64,000 nucleotides of DNA from Tenacibaculum jejuense (GCF_900198195.1 NZ_LT899436.1:3934001-3998000); one strand, 5' to 3'. Numbered from the stretch's first letter, positions 18,840 to 28,786 are shown. Notes: generated from the letters alone by a model not told the origin. Translations and numbers: made by a program.

Positions 18840-19247
18840 ATGCTAGGTAAAGGATCTAAATTGAATAGCATTCTAAATAATAAATGTCCAAGATGCCAAA
18901 AAGGTGATTTTTTTAAGCATAAAGCATCTTTTAATATTAATAAAGTAACTACAATTCACGATAATTGCTCGCATTGTAATTTAAAATACATGATGGAACC
19001 TTCTTTCTTTTTTGGTGCTATGTATGTTAATTATGCTTTAGCTGTAGCCTTATTTGTCGCTATTTTTATTATTTCAAAAGTATTTTTACAACAAACGATT
19101 CTAACAAGCTTTATTGCTGTAGTTGTAATTTCATTATTACTAACACCTTTCACGTTAAGATTGTCTCGTATTATTTGGATTAATTTGTTTGTGCATTACA
19201 ATAAAAAATACGCTGACAACAAAGTAGTAGAAGAGACTAATTCGTAA
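18840..19247 (+). CDS. DUF983 membrane protein
   Basis: The protein has 135 residues. An N-terminal zinc-ribbon-like part (KCPRCQKGDFF and CSHCNLKYM) is followed by a family motif, PSFFFGAMYVNYAL, and two membrane helices (about 61-80 and 88-106). This layout is typical of DUF983, whose function is unknown. The gene runs convergent to the FAD oxidoreductase and their 3' ends overlap by 11 bp. Confidence 0.85.
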   Translation: MLGKGSKLNSILNNKCPRCQKGDFFKHKASFNINKVTTIHDNCSHCNLKYMMEPSFFFGAMYVNYALAVALFVAIFIISKVFLQQTILTSFIAVVVISLLLTPFTLRLSRIIWINLFVHYNKKYADNKVVEETNS

Positions 19248-20280
19248 ATCTTTTAATATCAATTTCGGGATCTAATTTTTCACCTTTTTCCAGATGATTA
19301 AATAGATTTTTAGCAACAGTTGGTGCTATCATTACACCTCTTGTTCCTAAACCGTTTAAAACAGCTAAATTCGAATATTTTTCGTTCACTCCAACTAAAG
19401 GCCTACGATCTTTAACTGTAGGACGAATTCCTGCTGTTTGATCTATAATTTGATACGGGACTGAAATTGTTTTTTCTAGTTTGTTAACCAATTCTTGTTT
19501 TCCTTCTTCAGTAGGAGATAAGGTTTTATCTGTCCAATTAAAAGTTGCTCCAACTTTATAAAAATCTTTACCAAGTGGTAATACAAAAACAGAAGATTTT
19601 AAAAGAAAATCTATATTTAATTCTGGAGCGTAAATCGTTATGATTTCTCCTTTTGTTCCATTTAAAGGTAAATGATTGAAAAAAGGATTCTTTTTCAATC
19701 CAAAACCTTCACAAAAAACAACTTTAGAAGCTTTTATTTTATGGTAGGAAACTTTTTCATTATCAATATTTAAATTTTCGTAATTAAAAGAGTCAGTTTC
19801 TAGTTTTTGCTGTTCATTTAAGTAAGTTCTGTACTTATTGATTAAATCTTTAGTTGCTATTCTTCCTGTTCCTAATAACTCTCCAAAACCGAAATCACCA
19901 ATTACTCCTTTAATTTTGGTCTTAAATATTTCTGGATTCATATATTGAGCTAACATCGGTTTGTCTGAAGCGATAAACCAATTATTTTCATCGCCAACTG
20001 AATTAAATACTTTTTTGGTTGAAAATCTAGTATCGAATTCTTTGCCTAGTTTTTCTGAAACTTTTTCATAGAAAGGCAATGCTAATTCTAGTTGTTGATG
20101 TCCGTTCCAAACTGGTGTGAAACGTTTTAAAATAACAGGATTGTATGTACCACTTGCCACACTTGAAGAATTTTGAGAATTATCTTCAAAAACAATAAAG
20201 CTTTTATTTGCCTGAATTAACTCTTCGCAAAAAGCTAAACCTGCTAATCCTAAACCAACAACGATATAATCCACTTTCAT
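19237..20280 (-). CDS. DAO-family FAD-dependent oxidoreductase
   Basis: The protein has 347 residues. The FAD-binding motif is VGLGLAGLAFCEEL near residue 8, and the C-terminal AGIRPTVKDRRPLVG and NGLGTRGVM fit D-amino-acid-oxidase/glycine-oxidase-like enzymes, including the MnmC C-terminal domain. The substrate is unknown. A -7 promoter box lies directly before the ATG (see 20285-20292), suggesting a leaderless or nearly leaderless transcript. Its 3' end overlaps the DUF983 gene by 11 bp. Confidence 0.85.
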   Translation of the reverse strand: MKVDYIVVGLGLAGLAFCEELIQANKSFIVFEDNSQNSSSVASGTYNPVILKRFTPVWNGHQQLELALPFYEKVSEKLGKEFDTRFSTKKVFNSVGDENNWFIASDKPMLAQYMNPEIFKTKIKGVIGDFGFGELLGTGRIATKDLINKYRTYLNEQQKLETDSFNYENLNIDNEKVSYHKIKASKVVFCEGFGLKKNPFFNHLPLNGTKGEIITIYAPELNIDFLLKSSVFVLPLGKDFYKVGATFNWTDKTLSPTEEGKQELVNKLEKTISVPYQIIDQTAGIRPTVKDRRPLVGVNEKYSNLAVLNGLGTRGVMIAPTVAKNLFNHLEKGEKLDPEIDIKRFTN

Positions 20281-20284
20281 AGGT

Positions 20285-20292
20285 CAAAAATA
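20285..20292 (-). promoter_or_regulatory. Bacteroidota -7 box directly before the FAD oxidoreductase
   Basis: On the minus strand TATTTTTG matches the TAnnTTTG -7 consensus. It ends 4 bases before the ATG, so transcription would begin within about 2 bases of the start codon. No good -33 TTG was seen at 19-23 bp. Confidence 0.4.
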
Positions 20293-20360
20293 CGATAAAC
20301 AATAAATATATTGTAGATATACTAATCCTTTAAAGGAAATGACTTCATAAATTAAAACAA

Positions 20361-20390
20361 AAAACACTCTGATTTCTCAGAGTGTTTTTT
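20361..20390 (-). terminator. Intrinsic terminator of the gldKLMN operon
   Basis: A 12-bp stem, AAAACACTCTGA (20361-20372) and TCAGAGTGTTTT (20377-20388), with T-runs on both sides, lies 25 bp after the gldN stop. Confidence 0.9.
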
Positions 20391-20414
20391 AAATACTTTA
20401 TAAAATAAAAAGAA

Positions 20415-21290
20415 TTAATAATTCCACATGTCCATTTCACGGTCACGTATTCCTTCTTTAATTCTATTTGCTTCTAACAACTGGAATAAAGAATTCCCTC
20501 TAATATAGTCGCTAATTTGACGGTCACCATATAAATTCTCTTCTTTTATAACTATGGAGTTAAAACGACGAGCATTTAAAAGGTTGTCATAAGAAATTGG
20601 GTGTGCTGAATTCTTTGGGTTAAATACTTTAGAATCATGTAAAACTTCACGAGCATCTGGGAAGAATACCCAAAATAACTCATAAATTTCATCATCTTCA
20701 ATATCATCAACTCCCATCACTTGAACGTCTGGTCCCATAGGTGCAATCGCTAACATTCTATATTTTAACTCACCTTGACGCTTGTCAAAATACCAAATAC
20801 CTTTGATCCTATATCCTTTAATATCCTCTGATTGAACATAGTAAGGATCGTTATAACCACCGTTCTCTTCACCTCCATCTATTTCTCTTAGATTAAATGT
20901 CTTCTCTTCGATTTCTTTCATTCCTATCTTAGAAGTAAAATAAGAGTCATTATAAACTTCCTTAATTCTACCATCTTTGATACCTTTCATTAATGTATCG
21001 AACAACGAGCGTCTGTTATTAGAAGTACTTGCTGTATCAACTGGATAATAGTAAGGTAAGTTGATTTTTTGATTTAAGTCTATAAACTCCCATACCACTT
21101 TAGACCATAAAACGTCTCTATCGCTTATGTATCCATACGGTAGTGGCTTGTCATCATCAGAATCAATTTGTTCTTGACTCTTCACTCCAATCTCCTCTAC
21201 TTTTTTAGCATTTAATAGATTGGCTTGTGCAAATGTAACACTGGTTATAGACAATGCTATAATCACCAAATTAAAACGCTTCCAATTCAT
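20415..21290 (-). CDS. gldN: Gliding motility/type IX secretion protein GldN
   Basis: The protein has 291 residues with a signal peptide (ending TFAQ). The conserved parts ISDRDVLWSKVVWEFIDLNQKIN, in the N-terminal third, and IKGYRIKGIWYFDKRQGELKYRM are typical of GldN/PorN. It forms the periplasmic ring with GldK under the outer membrane. The gene is last in the order gldK-L-M-N, 19 bp after gldM, with a terminator just after it. Confidence 0.95.
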   Translation of the reverse strand: MNWKRFNLVIIALSITSVTFAQANLLNAKKVEEIGVKSQEQIDSDDDKPLPYGYISDRDVLWSKVVWEFIDLNQKINLPYYYPVDTASTSNNRRSLFDTLMKGIKDGRIKEVYNDSYFTSKIGMKEIEEKTFNLREIDGGEENGGYNDPYYVQSEDIKGYRIKGIWYFDKRQGELKYRMLAIAPMGPDVQVMGVDDIEDDEIYELFWVFFPDAREVLHDSKVFNPKNSAHPISYDNLLNARRFNSIVIKEENLYGDRQISDYIRGNSLFQLLEANRIKEGIRDREMDMWNY

Positions 21291-21309
21291 ACTTTCTTTA
21301 TTTAAATTA

Positions 21310-22842
21310 TTAATTTGATACCTTAATATTTACTCCACCAACGCGTTTCACAGGAACTCCTGATCCAGCTACTACAGCTTTGATATCGAAAATATTAATT
21401 AATCCGCCTCTTCTGGCTTTTGCTATTACTTGTTTAGCTCTTGCATTCATTTTTGTTCCAGTAACAGGAACAGCTGGCTGACCTTCTACCTTGATTTTAA
21501 AGCTAACTACTTTTAAATTTAAGTCAAATAAGAAATCAGGTAAACCTGCCGCGATAGTAGTTCTCGCTACACTTGCTTTTGGCATAGATACTGTTCCGTA
21601 TTGACCTCTTACTTTACCTAACGCTGGAGGTATGTCTTTTATTCTAAATTTTTTGTTAGAACTTACTCTTTTTCCGTCAGGTAATGTTCCAGTTACACGA
21701 ATTGTTACTTCGTTTCCTTTACCAGGACGCATAACATAGCTATCTCCTTTACTTCTCGATAAACCTGGTGCGCTTGCTGAAACTTTATTTGAAGGTACAC
21801 CTGGCATAGAAATCGTCATTGGGTTTACTAAACCACGATATACTGCATTCATCTTATCCGCAGAAATTACAGCTTCATTTGGACGAGGGATAACTGAGTA
21901 TCCTCCGCTAATTGGAATTTCAACTAATGAATCATTCTCTTTAAACGTAAATGTTCCTTTAATAGCTCTATCTCCAACACTTCCTGCAGGTCCATCTAAG
22001 ATTACCTGACCAGCTTTAATTTTATCTTCTGGCCAATCTTTACCATTAATAGTAACTTTCTCTGCTGTTAAATTTGGATCATTTTTACCTAATACAATTT
22101 TACCAGATAATTTTTCACCAGGATAGTATGCATTCTTTTCGAATACAACCATTGCTTCATAATTCTTTAATGAAACAGCGCTTTCTAATTCACCTTGTAA
22201 TAAAGTAGATAATGCATCAGATTCAGTAGCTTTAATATCTGCTTGAATTTGAGTTAACTTAGTTAAAGATGCTACTAAAGGGAAACCTTCGTAATGGTAG
22301 TTTAACCAATTTAATTGTTTACCATCTTTATTTTTTACAGGATCTGTACTAAAACGACTAGATACTACACTTGCTAGTTCAGTCTCTCCTAAAACTTCTA
22401 AAGAAGCTTTTTTGAACTCATCCATTTTAGAAACGAATTCTTTTCCTTCTGGAGTGATTGTTCCACTAACAAAAAACAATTCGTCTAAAAATTTAGACTT
22501 ATCCATTGTTTCGTAGTCTTTCTTATCTTTAAGATCAGCAGTCATTTTTCCTTTTAAGTCTTCTAAATAAGAATAAAATGAATCTGCCTGTGCTTTTAAA
22601 GCATCTGTTTTCTCTTTAGCTGCACCATATTGCTTTTCTTGCTCTGATGCTTTTAATGCTAAACTTTCGTATGCTCTTTTATTTGATTCAGTTGCTCTAA
22701 CGTTAGCATCTGATAATTTTTCGTTCATCAATCCAAAAGCTGATAACACCTCTTTACTCATGTTCATTGCTAACATTGCAATGAAGATAAGATACATAAG
22801 GTTAATCATCTTCTGTCTTGGAGATTGTTTTCCGCCTGCCAT
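21310..22842 (-). CDS. gldM: Type IX secretion/gliding motor protein GldM
   Basis: The protein has 510 residues. A single N-terminal membrane helix (LMYLIFIAMLAMNMSKEVL, about 14-32) is followed by a long periplasmic part with helical and beta domains, including FEKNAYYPGEKLSGKIVLG and GGYSVIPRPNEAVISADKMN. GldM spans the periplasm, linking the GldL motor to the GldK/N ring. The length is normal for the family. It lies 34 bp after gldL. Confidence 0.96.
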   Translation of the reverse strand: MAGGKQSPRQKMINLMYLIFIAMLAMNMSKEVLSAFGLMNEKLSDANVRATESNKRAYESLALKASEQEKQYGAAKEKTDALKAQADSFYSYLEDLKGKMTADLKDKKDYETMDKSKFLDELFFVSGTITPEGKEFVSKMDEFKKASLEVLGETELASVVSSRFSTDPVKNKDGKQLNWLNYHYEGFPLVASLTKLTQIQADIKATESDALSTLLQGELESAVSLKNYEAMVVFEKNAYYPGEKLSGKIVLGKNDPNLTAEKVTINGKDWPEDKIKAGQVILDGPAGSVGDRAIKGTFTFKENDSLVEIPISGGYSVIPRPNEAVISADKMNAVYRGLVNPMTISMPGVPSNKVSASAPGLSRSKGDSYVMRPGKGNEVTIRVTGTLPDGKRVSSNKKFRIKDIPPALGKVRGQYGTVSMPKASVARTTIAAGLPDFLFDLNLKVVSFKIKVEGQPAVPVTGTKMNARAKQVIAKARRGGLINIFDIKAVVAGSGVPVKRVGGVNIKVSN

Positions 22843-22876
22843 AATTTAAAATTAGTTTGCTTAGTTAATGTTTAAA

Positions 22877-23533
22877 TTATTTAGTGCTCATAGCAGTAAG
22901 CATTCCACCATACACTCCATTTAATGAAGATAAGTTTGTTGCTAAAGATTGCATTTGTTCTTGTAAACGTTGGCTATTTTCAACCATTGCAGAATTTAAT
23001 TCTGTTTGCTTTGAAGCATTTTCTACTTGCGTTTGATATAAGCTATTTAAAGAAGCCATTTGAGAAGCTGCTTTAGATATTTGCTCATTGTAGTTGTTTG
23101 TAGCAGAAATAGATTGAGATGCTTGTGCTAAAGGCTCAACAGCTCCTTGGAAACCTTTAATACTGTCTCCTAACCTAGATACTAATTGTGCATCTAATTT
23201 AGCCTCTTTTAAAATATTATCTAATTTTTGAGATAATAATGATTGAGCTTCTTCTGGAGTAGCTTCTTTTTCTTTCTTCTTTTTACCAGTAGAAGATCCG
23301 TCTGCTAATTCAGGATAAACTTTAGTCCAATCTAATTCATCTTCAACAGGTTCAAATGCAGATAATGCGAATACAACAGCCTCTACAATCATACCTATGG
23401 TAAGCATAAGTCCACCTGTTAAAGGACCAAGCTTAATGTGCTGGATCTTGAATAACGCTCCAAGAATCACAATTGCAGCTCCTAAACCATAAGCCATGTT
23501 GAATAATTTCTTAGTTGAGTTTGATTGTGCCAT
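22877..23533 (-). CDS. gldL: Type IX secretion/gliding motor protein GldL
   Basis: The protein has 218 residues with two membrane helices (about 14-28 and 37-57). The acidic Glu51 in the second helix (MIVEAVVF), with Lys29 and His32 near the first, match charged residues known to be needed in GldL for the proton-driven motor. A cytoplasmic helical tail with many Gln/Ser follows. It partners GldM encoded 34 bp downstream. Confidence 0.95.
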   Translation of the reverse strand: MAQSNSTKKLFNMAYGLGAAIVILGALFKIQHIKLGPLTGGLMLTIGMIVEAVVFALSAFEPVEDELDWTKVYPELADGSSTGKKKKEKEATPEEAQSLLSQKLDNILKEAKLDAQLVSRLGDSIKGFQGAVEPLAQASQSISATNNYNEQISKAASQMASLNSLYQTQVENASKQTELNSAMVENSQRLQEQMQSLATNLSSLNGVYGGMLTAMSTK

Positions 23534-23580
23534 AATTCTAAAATTTTTATTAATTAGGGATTTTTATTATGTTTATTTAT

Positions 23581-24957
23581 TTACTGTTTTTTTGTACCAA
23601 GGTAATCTTGAACTGTTCTGAAACCTATGTAACTTCTAGCCGTATCTGCATATTCCCAATCACGAGAACCAACTTCTAAAAAGTAAGCTACATCTTTCCA
23701 AGAACCTCCACGAACAATTTTACGATGATTTTCTCTATTTTCAACATTTGGGTTCATTGTTGACCCCATGTAATAAGACATTTGGTTATAAGCTGTGTTA
23801 GTCCACTCTGCAACATTACCTGCCATGTTATACAATCCAAATCCATTTGGATTATACGAAACAGCTTCTACTGTGTATAAAGCACCATCGGCAGCATAAT
23901 CTCCACGTACTGGCTTAAAGTTTGCTAAGAAACAGCCCCTATCACTCGTTGTACTTGGACCTCCCCATGGATATTTTGCATAATCTAAACCTCCACGAGC
24001 GGCATATTCCCATTCTGCTTCTGTAGGTAACCTAAACGCTGGAACTAAACCTAGATTTTTCTTTGATCTTTGATAAGAGTTTTTGTTTTTAGTTCTCCAG
24101 TGACAAAAAGCTCTTGCTTGATGCCAACTAATACCAACAACTGGATAATCTTCGAATGCTTTATGTGCAAAATACTCTTGGTGCATTGGATCGTTATAAG
24201 AGTAGTTGAAGTCTTTAATCCATACAGTAGTATCTGGGTACACATTTAAAGTTTCATCTTTTAAGAAATCTTTTCTGTTTTTACCTGTTCTAGCTGCTTC
24301 TTCATTGTCAAACCAAAAATATCTGTAGTTTAATAATTTTGTATTAAATGTTCTTATACCATTTAAAGACTCATCTTTTTTAATGTATAGAGAATCCATT
24401 ACTTCTACATAATCTTCATCTGGGTAATCTTCTTTATTCCATACTAACTCTTCTTCCCAATTTAATGGTTTTATAGAATCTATCCCTTCTCCTACTTCGT
24501 AGTAGTTCTCTCTCATATATTTCTGGTATGGAGATTCGTTTGTCGTATCTTTAGATGCAAAAGCATACAATTGAATTCCTTCTGCTCTTTTTGCACCATC
24601 ACCTGTTAAATCTTCATCTCCAAGTGCAAATTCTGCTTGATACGCTAATTTTGTTCTAATTACAGAATCTCTAACCCAATGAACGAATTGTTTGTATTCA
24701 CTGTTAGTAATTTCGGTTTCATCCATATAAAATGGTTGAACTGTAACTGTTCTTGTTGGGGCATTCATAGCGCCTAATGGGTCTTCATCTTGTTTACCCA
24801 TAGTAAACGAACCACCTTTAATAAAAACCATTCCGTAAGGTTTTTCTGCGAACCATTTTCTCTTTGATTTAACACCAGTAAGCTCTCCTCTATCATTGTT
24901 AGAACCACAACTGTAAACGAGTGCTATTATTAGGGTAAACAGTGCTACTTTCTTCAT
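23581..24957 (-). CDS. gldK: Type IX secretion/gliding lipoprotein GldK
   Basis: The protein has 458 residues. A lipoprotein signal ends LVYSCGS (Cys17). The rest is a formylglycine-generating-enzyme-like (SUMF1) fold: MVFIKGGSFTMGKQ, DETEITNSEYKQFV, RLPTEAEWEYAARGG, GNVAEWT and VRGGSW. In GldK this fold has a structural role in the periplasmic ring with GldN. First gene of the gld operon, with a TAnnTTTG promoter box about 66 bp upstream. Confidence 0.95.
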   Translation of the reverse strand: MKKVALFTLIIALVYSCGSNNDRGELTGVKSKRKWFAEKPYGMVFIKGGSFTMGKQDEDPLGAMNAPTRTVTVQPFYMDETEITNSEYKQFVHWVRDSVIRTKLAYQAEFALGDEDLTGDGAKRAEGIQLYAFASKDTTNESPYQKYMRENYYEVGEGIDSIKPLNWEEELVWNKEDYPDEDYVEVMDSLYIKKDESLNGIRTFNTKLLNYRYFWFDNEEAARTGKNRKDFLKDETLNVYPDTTVWIKDFNYSYNDPMHQEYFAHKAFEDYPVVGISWHQARAFCHWRTKNKNSYQRSKKNLGLVPAFRLPTEAEWEYAARGGLDYAKYPWGGPSTTSDRGCFLANFKPVRGDYAADGALYTVEAVSYNPNGFGLYNMAGNVAEWTNTAYNQMSYYMGSTMNPNVENRENHRKIVRGGSWKDVAYFLEVGSRDWEYADTARSYIGFRTVQDYLGTKKQ

Positions 24958-25023
24958 ATTTTTTCTATTAAAGAGTTTGTAACTTTTTTATAATTTTATT
25001 CAACATTTTTCTACCAAGGAACG

Positions 25024-25031
25024 CAAATATA
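25024..25031 (-). promoter_or_regulatory. Candidate -7 promoter box for gldK
   Basis: On the minus strand TATATTTG matches TAnnTTTG, 66 bp upstream of the gldK ATG and just after the arginase-like gene. No convincing -33 element was found at the expected distance. Confidence 0.5.
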
Positions 25032-25037
25032 ACTTTT

Positions 25038-26201
25038 TTATGTTAGCTTTTGCTGTGCTTTGTACCATCTTTCAGGAATTTTTTGTTCTATAGCCTTCAA
25101 ATAATCTTGGTAGGCACATGGTATTAACGCATGTCTTCGATATTTATTATCTGTAATTAGATTAATCTCCATCCACCAACGACCACTTTTATCGCTCTTA
25201 TAGAAATTGATAGGGTCATCATCGTCTAAAATTACACTAAACTTTTCGTAATTTTTTTTGCAACAATACGGATAATCCTTCGCTCTATAATTAACACCTT
25301 CGACGAAATACCAAATTGCTTGGGCAATTAGACTAGATGTTTGGTTATAATTATCAAATCTATCGTTATACTCATAGACACCAAAAGAAGATACTTTGTC
25401 ACTTATTCCTGCATATCTTGCTATTGCACAAAGTTTATCTCCAAAAAAACCATTCGGATTTGCATTTCCGTTTCCTGGCGCATCACTTTGCTTAATACTT
25501 CCAATATCTATACTAACGATATCTGCATCTCTTAGAATAGGTTCTACTAACGATATATTATTATTAACTTCTCCCAATCTAAAAGCATCAAAATATAAAT
25601 TTTGTAAAAGTTTAATCTCGTCTTGTGAGTTATAATACGTTTGGTAGCCAATATTACTGTAATTAAACAGATTGTTTGGTTCCTCCATTATAATCTTACT
25701 TAAATAAGATTGAGAGTTCAAATCATCTTCTAATGTTCCTAGATTGAAATGACTATCTACTGATACTAAATTTATTGTTTGTTCTAATGTATCATATGCT
25801 CTATAATTAGCATATGTTACATCTTGCCCTCCTCCGATTATAACTACAGTTATATTCTGTTTTACTAAAGCCGACACCACATTAGACACAGCGAAATATG
25901 TATCTTCTACAGTATTTCCTTGTTCTATATTTCCTAAATCGGCTATAGTAATATTCCAATCACCAGGAAACAATTTGTAAAAACCTTGTCTTATTTTCGA
26001 TAAATCCTCTCCACTACCAAGGTTATTAATTGATTTCCTCCCTTCCTTAACTCCTACTAGAGCTACGCTGACATTTTCTAAGTCAGGAAAACCACTTTCT
26101 TCTGAGTGGATCATTATCTTATTTCCTAAAGTTTCAGTTGGTAAATCAGCTAAACTAGCTGTTATTTTTTTACTGATAGGAGATAAAAAATCTGTATTCA
26201 T
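25038..26201 (-). CDS. Arginase/formimidoylglutamase-fold protein with degenerate metal site
   Basis: The protein has 387 residues with the arginase/agmatinase fold. The three metal motifs are altered: GGDH appears as GGGQD (Gln126 for His), DAHxD as DSHFN (Asp149 and His151 kept, Asn153 for Asp), and SxDxD as SIDIG (Asp232 kept, Gly234 for Asp). Three of six usual manganese ligands are thus missing, so normal ureohydrolase activity is unlikely (inference). It is usually annotated formimidoylglutamase by similarity. It sits between topA and gldK, and a structural or regulatory role near secretion is only a guess. Confidence 0.8.
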   Translation of the reverse strand: MNTDFLSPISKKITASLADLPTETLGNKIMIHSEESGFPDLENVSVALVGVKEGRKSINNLGSGEDLSKIRQGFYKLFPGDWNITIADLGNIEQGNTVEDTYFAVSNVVSALVKQNITVVIIGGGQDVTYANYRAYDTLEQTINLVSVDSHFNLGTLEDDLNSQSYLSKIIMEEPNNLFNYSNIGYQTYYNSQDEIKLLQNLYFDAFRLGEVNNNISLVEPILRDADIVSIDIGSIKQSDAPGNGNANPNGFFGDKLCAIARYAGISDKVSSFGVYEYNDRFDNYNQTSSLIAQAIWYFVEGVNYRAKDYPYCCKKNYEKFSVILDDDDPINFYKSDKSGRWWMEINLITDNKYRRHALIPCAYQDYLKAIEQKIPERWYKAQQKLT

Positions 26202-26239
26202 TAATTTGGGGATTAGTGAATGCTGAGCAATATATAAAT

Positions 26240-28723
26240 TTATTTCTTTTTAGATGTCTTTCTAGTTGTTTTTTTAGTTGATTTTTTCGAATCAACTAAC
26301 TTAACCGCATCTTCTTTTGTGAATTTTTCAATTTCAGTAGTTTTAGGCAACTCTATTTTAGTTTTACCCTTAATTACATTGAATCTTCCCCATCGTGCTT
26401 TTTCAACTCGAATACCAACATCTTCCCAGTTGTGAATTAATTTTTCTCTTTCTTTCTTCTTCTTATCTTCTATTAATTCTTCTAAGTCTGATTGTGTTAA
26501 ATTATCAAAATCATACTTTTTATTCACATTAATAAAGATTGAATTCCATTTAATAAATGGTCCAAACCTACCAACTCCTTTTTGTATTGGGAATCCTTCA
26601 TATTCTCCAATAGGAGCATCTGCTTTTCTTTTTGCTTCGATAAGTTCAATAGCTCTGTCCATATCTACTGACATCGGATTTTCATCTTTATCTAACGAAA
26701 CATACTTTCCATCAAATTTTATATAAGGTCCATATCTACCATTTGCTACTACAACTTCTTTTTCTTCATAATCACCTAAAGTCTTAGGTAACTTAAATAA
26801 GTCCATAGCCTCTTCATAAGTAATAGAACTCATGGTTTGATCACCTTGTAAACTTGCAAATTTAGGTTTTTCTTCATCTGTAGCCTCACCAATTTGAACC
26901 ATAGCTCCGAACCTTCCTAAACGTACGTATACATTTTTACCAGAATCAGGATCGATCCCTAATAATCTTTGTCCACTAGCTCTTTCTGCATTTTCAGCAA
27001 CATCTTCAACAGTTGGATGAAAACCTTTATAAAAATCTTTAATTACTGAAGTCCAATCTTCTTTTCCTCCAGCAATATTATCGAAATCACTTTCTACTTT
27101 AGCAGTAAATCCGTAATCTAGAATACTTGAAAAGTTCTCAACCAAAAAGTCATTCACAATGTTTCCAATATCGGTTGGCATCATTTTTCCTTTATCTGAA
27201 CCTACTTTTTCTATTAAAACCTGTTCTTTAATTGAATCTGATTTCAAAACTAATTGAATATATTCACGTTCAACTCCTTCAGCAGTTCCTTTTTCTACAT
27301 AACCTCTTCTTTGTACTGTAGAAATTGTTGGCGCATAAGTAGAAGGTCTACCTATACCTAACTCTTCTAAGTGTTTTACTAAAGAAGCTTCTGTATATCT
27401 TGCAGGAGGACGAGTATAACGTTGCGTCGTTGTAATATATTCATTATTTAACTCTTCGCCTACCTTCATTTTCGGTAACATTCCTGCTTGTTCTTCTTCT
27501 TCATTATCTGTTCCTTCTAAATATACTTTTAAGAAACCTTCAAATGTAATTACCTCTCCATTTGCAGAAAAATCTTTATCATTTTTATTGTTAGAAATTT
27601 TAACATTAGTTCTTTCTAACTGAGCTTCACTCATTTGAGAAGCAATAGTTCTTTTCCAAATTAAACTATACAATCTATCTTGATCATAATCTACAGAAAC
27701 AGTATGAACCGCCATATTAGTAGGTCGAACAGCTTCGTGAGCTTCTTGTGCTCCTTTAGATTTTGTAGAGAAATTCCTAGGCTTACTATACTCTTTACCA
27801 TAAGAAGCTTCAATTTCTTCCGCTGCTGCATTAACTGCTTCAGAAGATAAATTTACACTATCAGTTCTCATATAAGTAATCAATCCAGCTTCATATAAAC
27901 GTTGCGCCATTAACATCGTTTTTGCAACAGGAAAACCTAACTTACGAGAAGCCTCTTGTTGTAATGTTGATGTTGTAAAAGGTGCAGCCGGCGATTTCTT
28001 AGCTGGTTTTGTTTGTAAATCTGAAACTGAAAAATCTGCAGACAAACATGAATTTAAAAAAGCTTCTGCTTCTTCTTTAGTAGAAAAATTCTTTGGCAAT
28101 TTTGCCTTGAATTTTTTACCATCTGCATTAGTAAACTCAGCATCTACTCTATAAGAAGCTACAGGTTTAAAGTTTTCAATGTCACGTTCACGTTCTACAA
28201 TTAAACGTACAGCTACAGACTGAACTCTACCTGCAGATAAACCTGCTTTTACTTTTCTCCATAATACAGGAGATAATTCATATCCTACAATCCTATCTAG
28301 TACACGTCTTGCCTGTTGCGCATCTACTAAATCATAATTGATAGTTCTCGGATTTTCTATGGCTTTTAAAATTGCATTTTTAGTAATTGAGTTAAATACA
28401 ATACGTTTTGTATTGTCTTTATTTAACTTTAATTGTTCTGCTAAGTGCCATGCAATAGCTTCTCCTTCTCGATCTTCATCGGATGCTAACCAAACCATTT
28501 CTGCTTTCTTAGCTAAATCCTTTAACTTTTTAACTACCGATTTCTTATCTGAAGAAACAATATACTTAGGTTTAAAATCTCCGTCTACATTAACACCTAA
28601 TTCTTTAGATGGTAAATCTGCAATGTGTCCGTAACTTGACTCAACTTGAAAATCTTTACCTAAAAATTTCTCAATAGTTTTTGCTTTTGCAGGAGACTCT
28701 ACAATTACTAAATTCTTTGCCAT
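26240..28723 (-). CDS. topA: DNA topoisomerase I
   Basis: The protein has 827 residues. The N-terminal TOPRIM domain has LVIVESPAKAKTIEKFLG and ASDEDREGEAIAWHL, and the catalytic tyrosine is Tyr284 in LITYMRTDS. The C-terminus has no Cys4 zinc fingers; instead it carries several topoisomerase C-terminal repeats (GRYGPYIKF, GRFGPFIKW, ARWGRFNVI) and a Lys/Thr-rich tail. It relaxes negative supercoils. It lies 39 bp upstream of the arginase-like gene and is divergent from miaB. Confidence 0.96.
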   Translation of the reverse strand: MAKNLVIVESPAKAKTIEKFLGKDFQVESSYGHIADLPSKELGVNVDGDFKPKYIVSSDKKSVVKKLKDLAKKAEMVWLASDEDREGEAIAWHLAEQLKLNKDNTKRIVFNSITKNAILKAIENPRTINYDLVDAQQARRVLDRIVGYELSPVLWRKVKAGLSAGRVQSVAVRLIVERERDIENFKPVASYRVDAEFTNADGKKFKAKLPKNFSTKEEAEAFLNSCLSADFSVSDLQTKPAKKSPAAPFTTSTLQQEASRKLGFPVAKTMLMAQRLYEAGLITYMRTDSVNLSSEAVNAAAEEIEASYGKEYSKPRNFSTKSKGAQEAHEAVRPTNMAVHTVSVDYDQDRLYSLIWKRTIASQMSEAQLERTNVKISNNKNDKDFSANGEVITFEGFLKVYLEGTDNEEEEQAGMLPKMKVGEELNNEYITTTQRYTRPPARYTEASLVKHLEELGIGRPSTYAPTISTVQRRGYVEKGTAEGVEREYIQLVLKSDSIKEQVLIEKVGSDKGKMMPTDIGNIVNDFLVENFSSILDYGFTAKVESDFDNIAGGKEDWTSVIKDFYKGFHPTVEDVAENAERASGQRLLGIDPDSGKNVYVRLGRFGAMVQIGEATDEEKPKFASLQGDQTMSSITYEEAMDLFKLPKTLGDYEEKEVVVANGRYGPYIKFDGKYVSLDKDENPMSVDMDRAIELIEAKRKADAPIGEYEGFPIQKGVGRFGPFIKWNSIFINVNKKYDFDNLTQSDLEELIEDKKKKEREKLIHNWEDVGIRVEKARWGRFNVIKGKTKIELPKTTEIEKFTKEDAVKLVDSKKSTKKTTRKTSKKK

Positions 28724-28778
28724 GTATCTTTTCTTATAGATTTTTTGTTACACCATATATACAGTGCATTTTAAATTG

Positions 28779-28786
28779 CAAAAGTA
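28779..28786 (-). promoter_or_regulatory. Candidate -7 promoter box for topA
   Basis: On the minus strand TACTTTTG fits TAnnTTTG and lies 56 bp upstream of the topA ATG. No clear -33 motif was seen. Confidence 0.45.
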
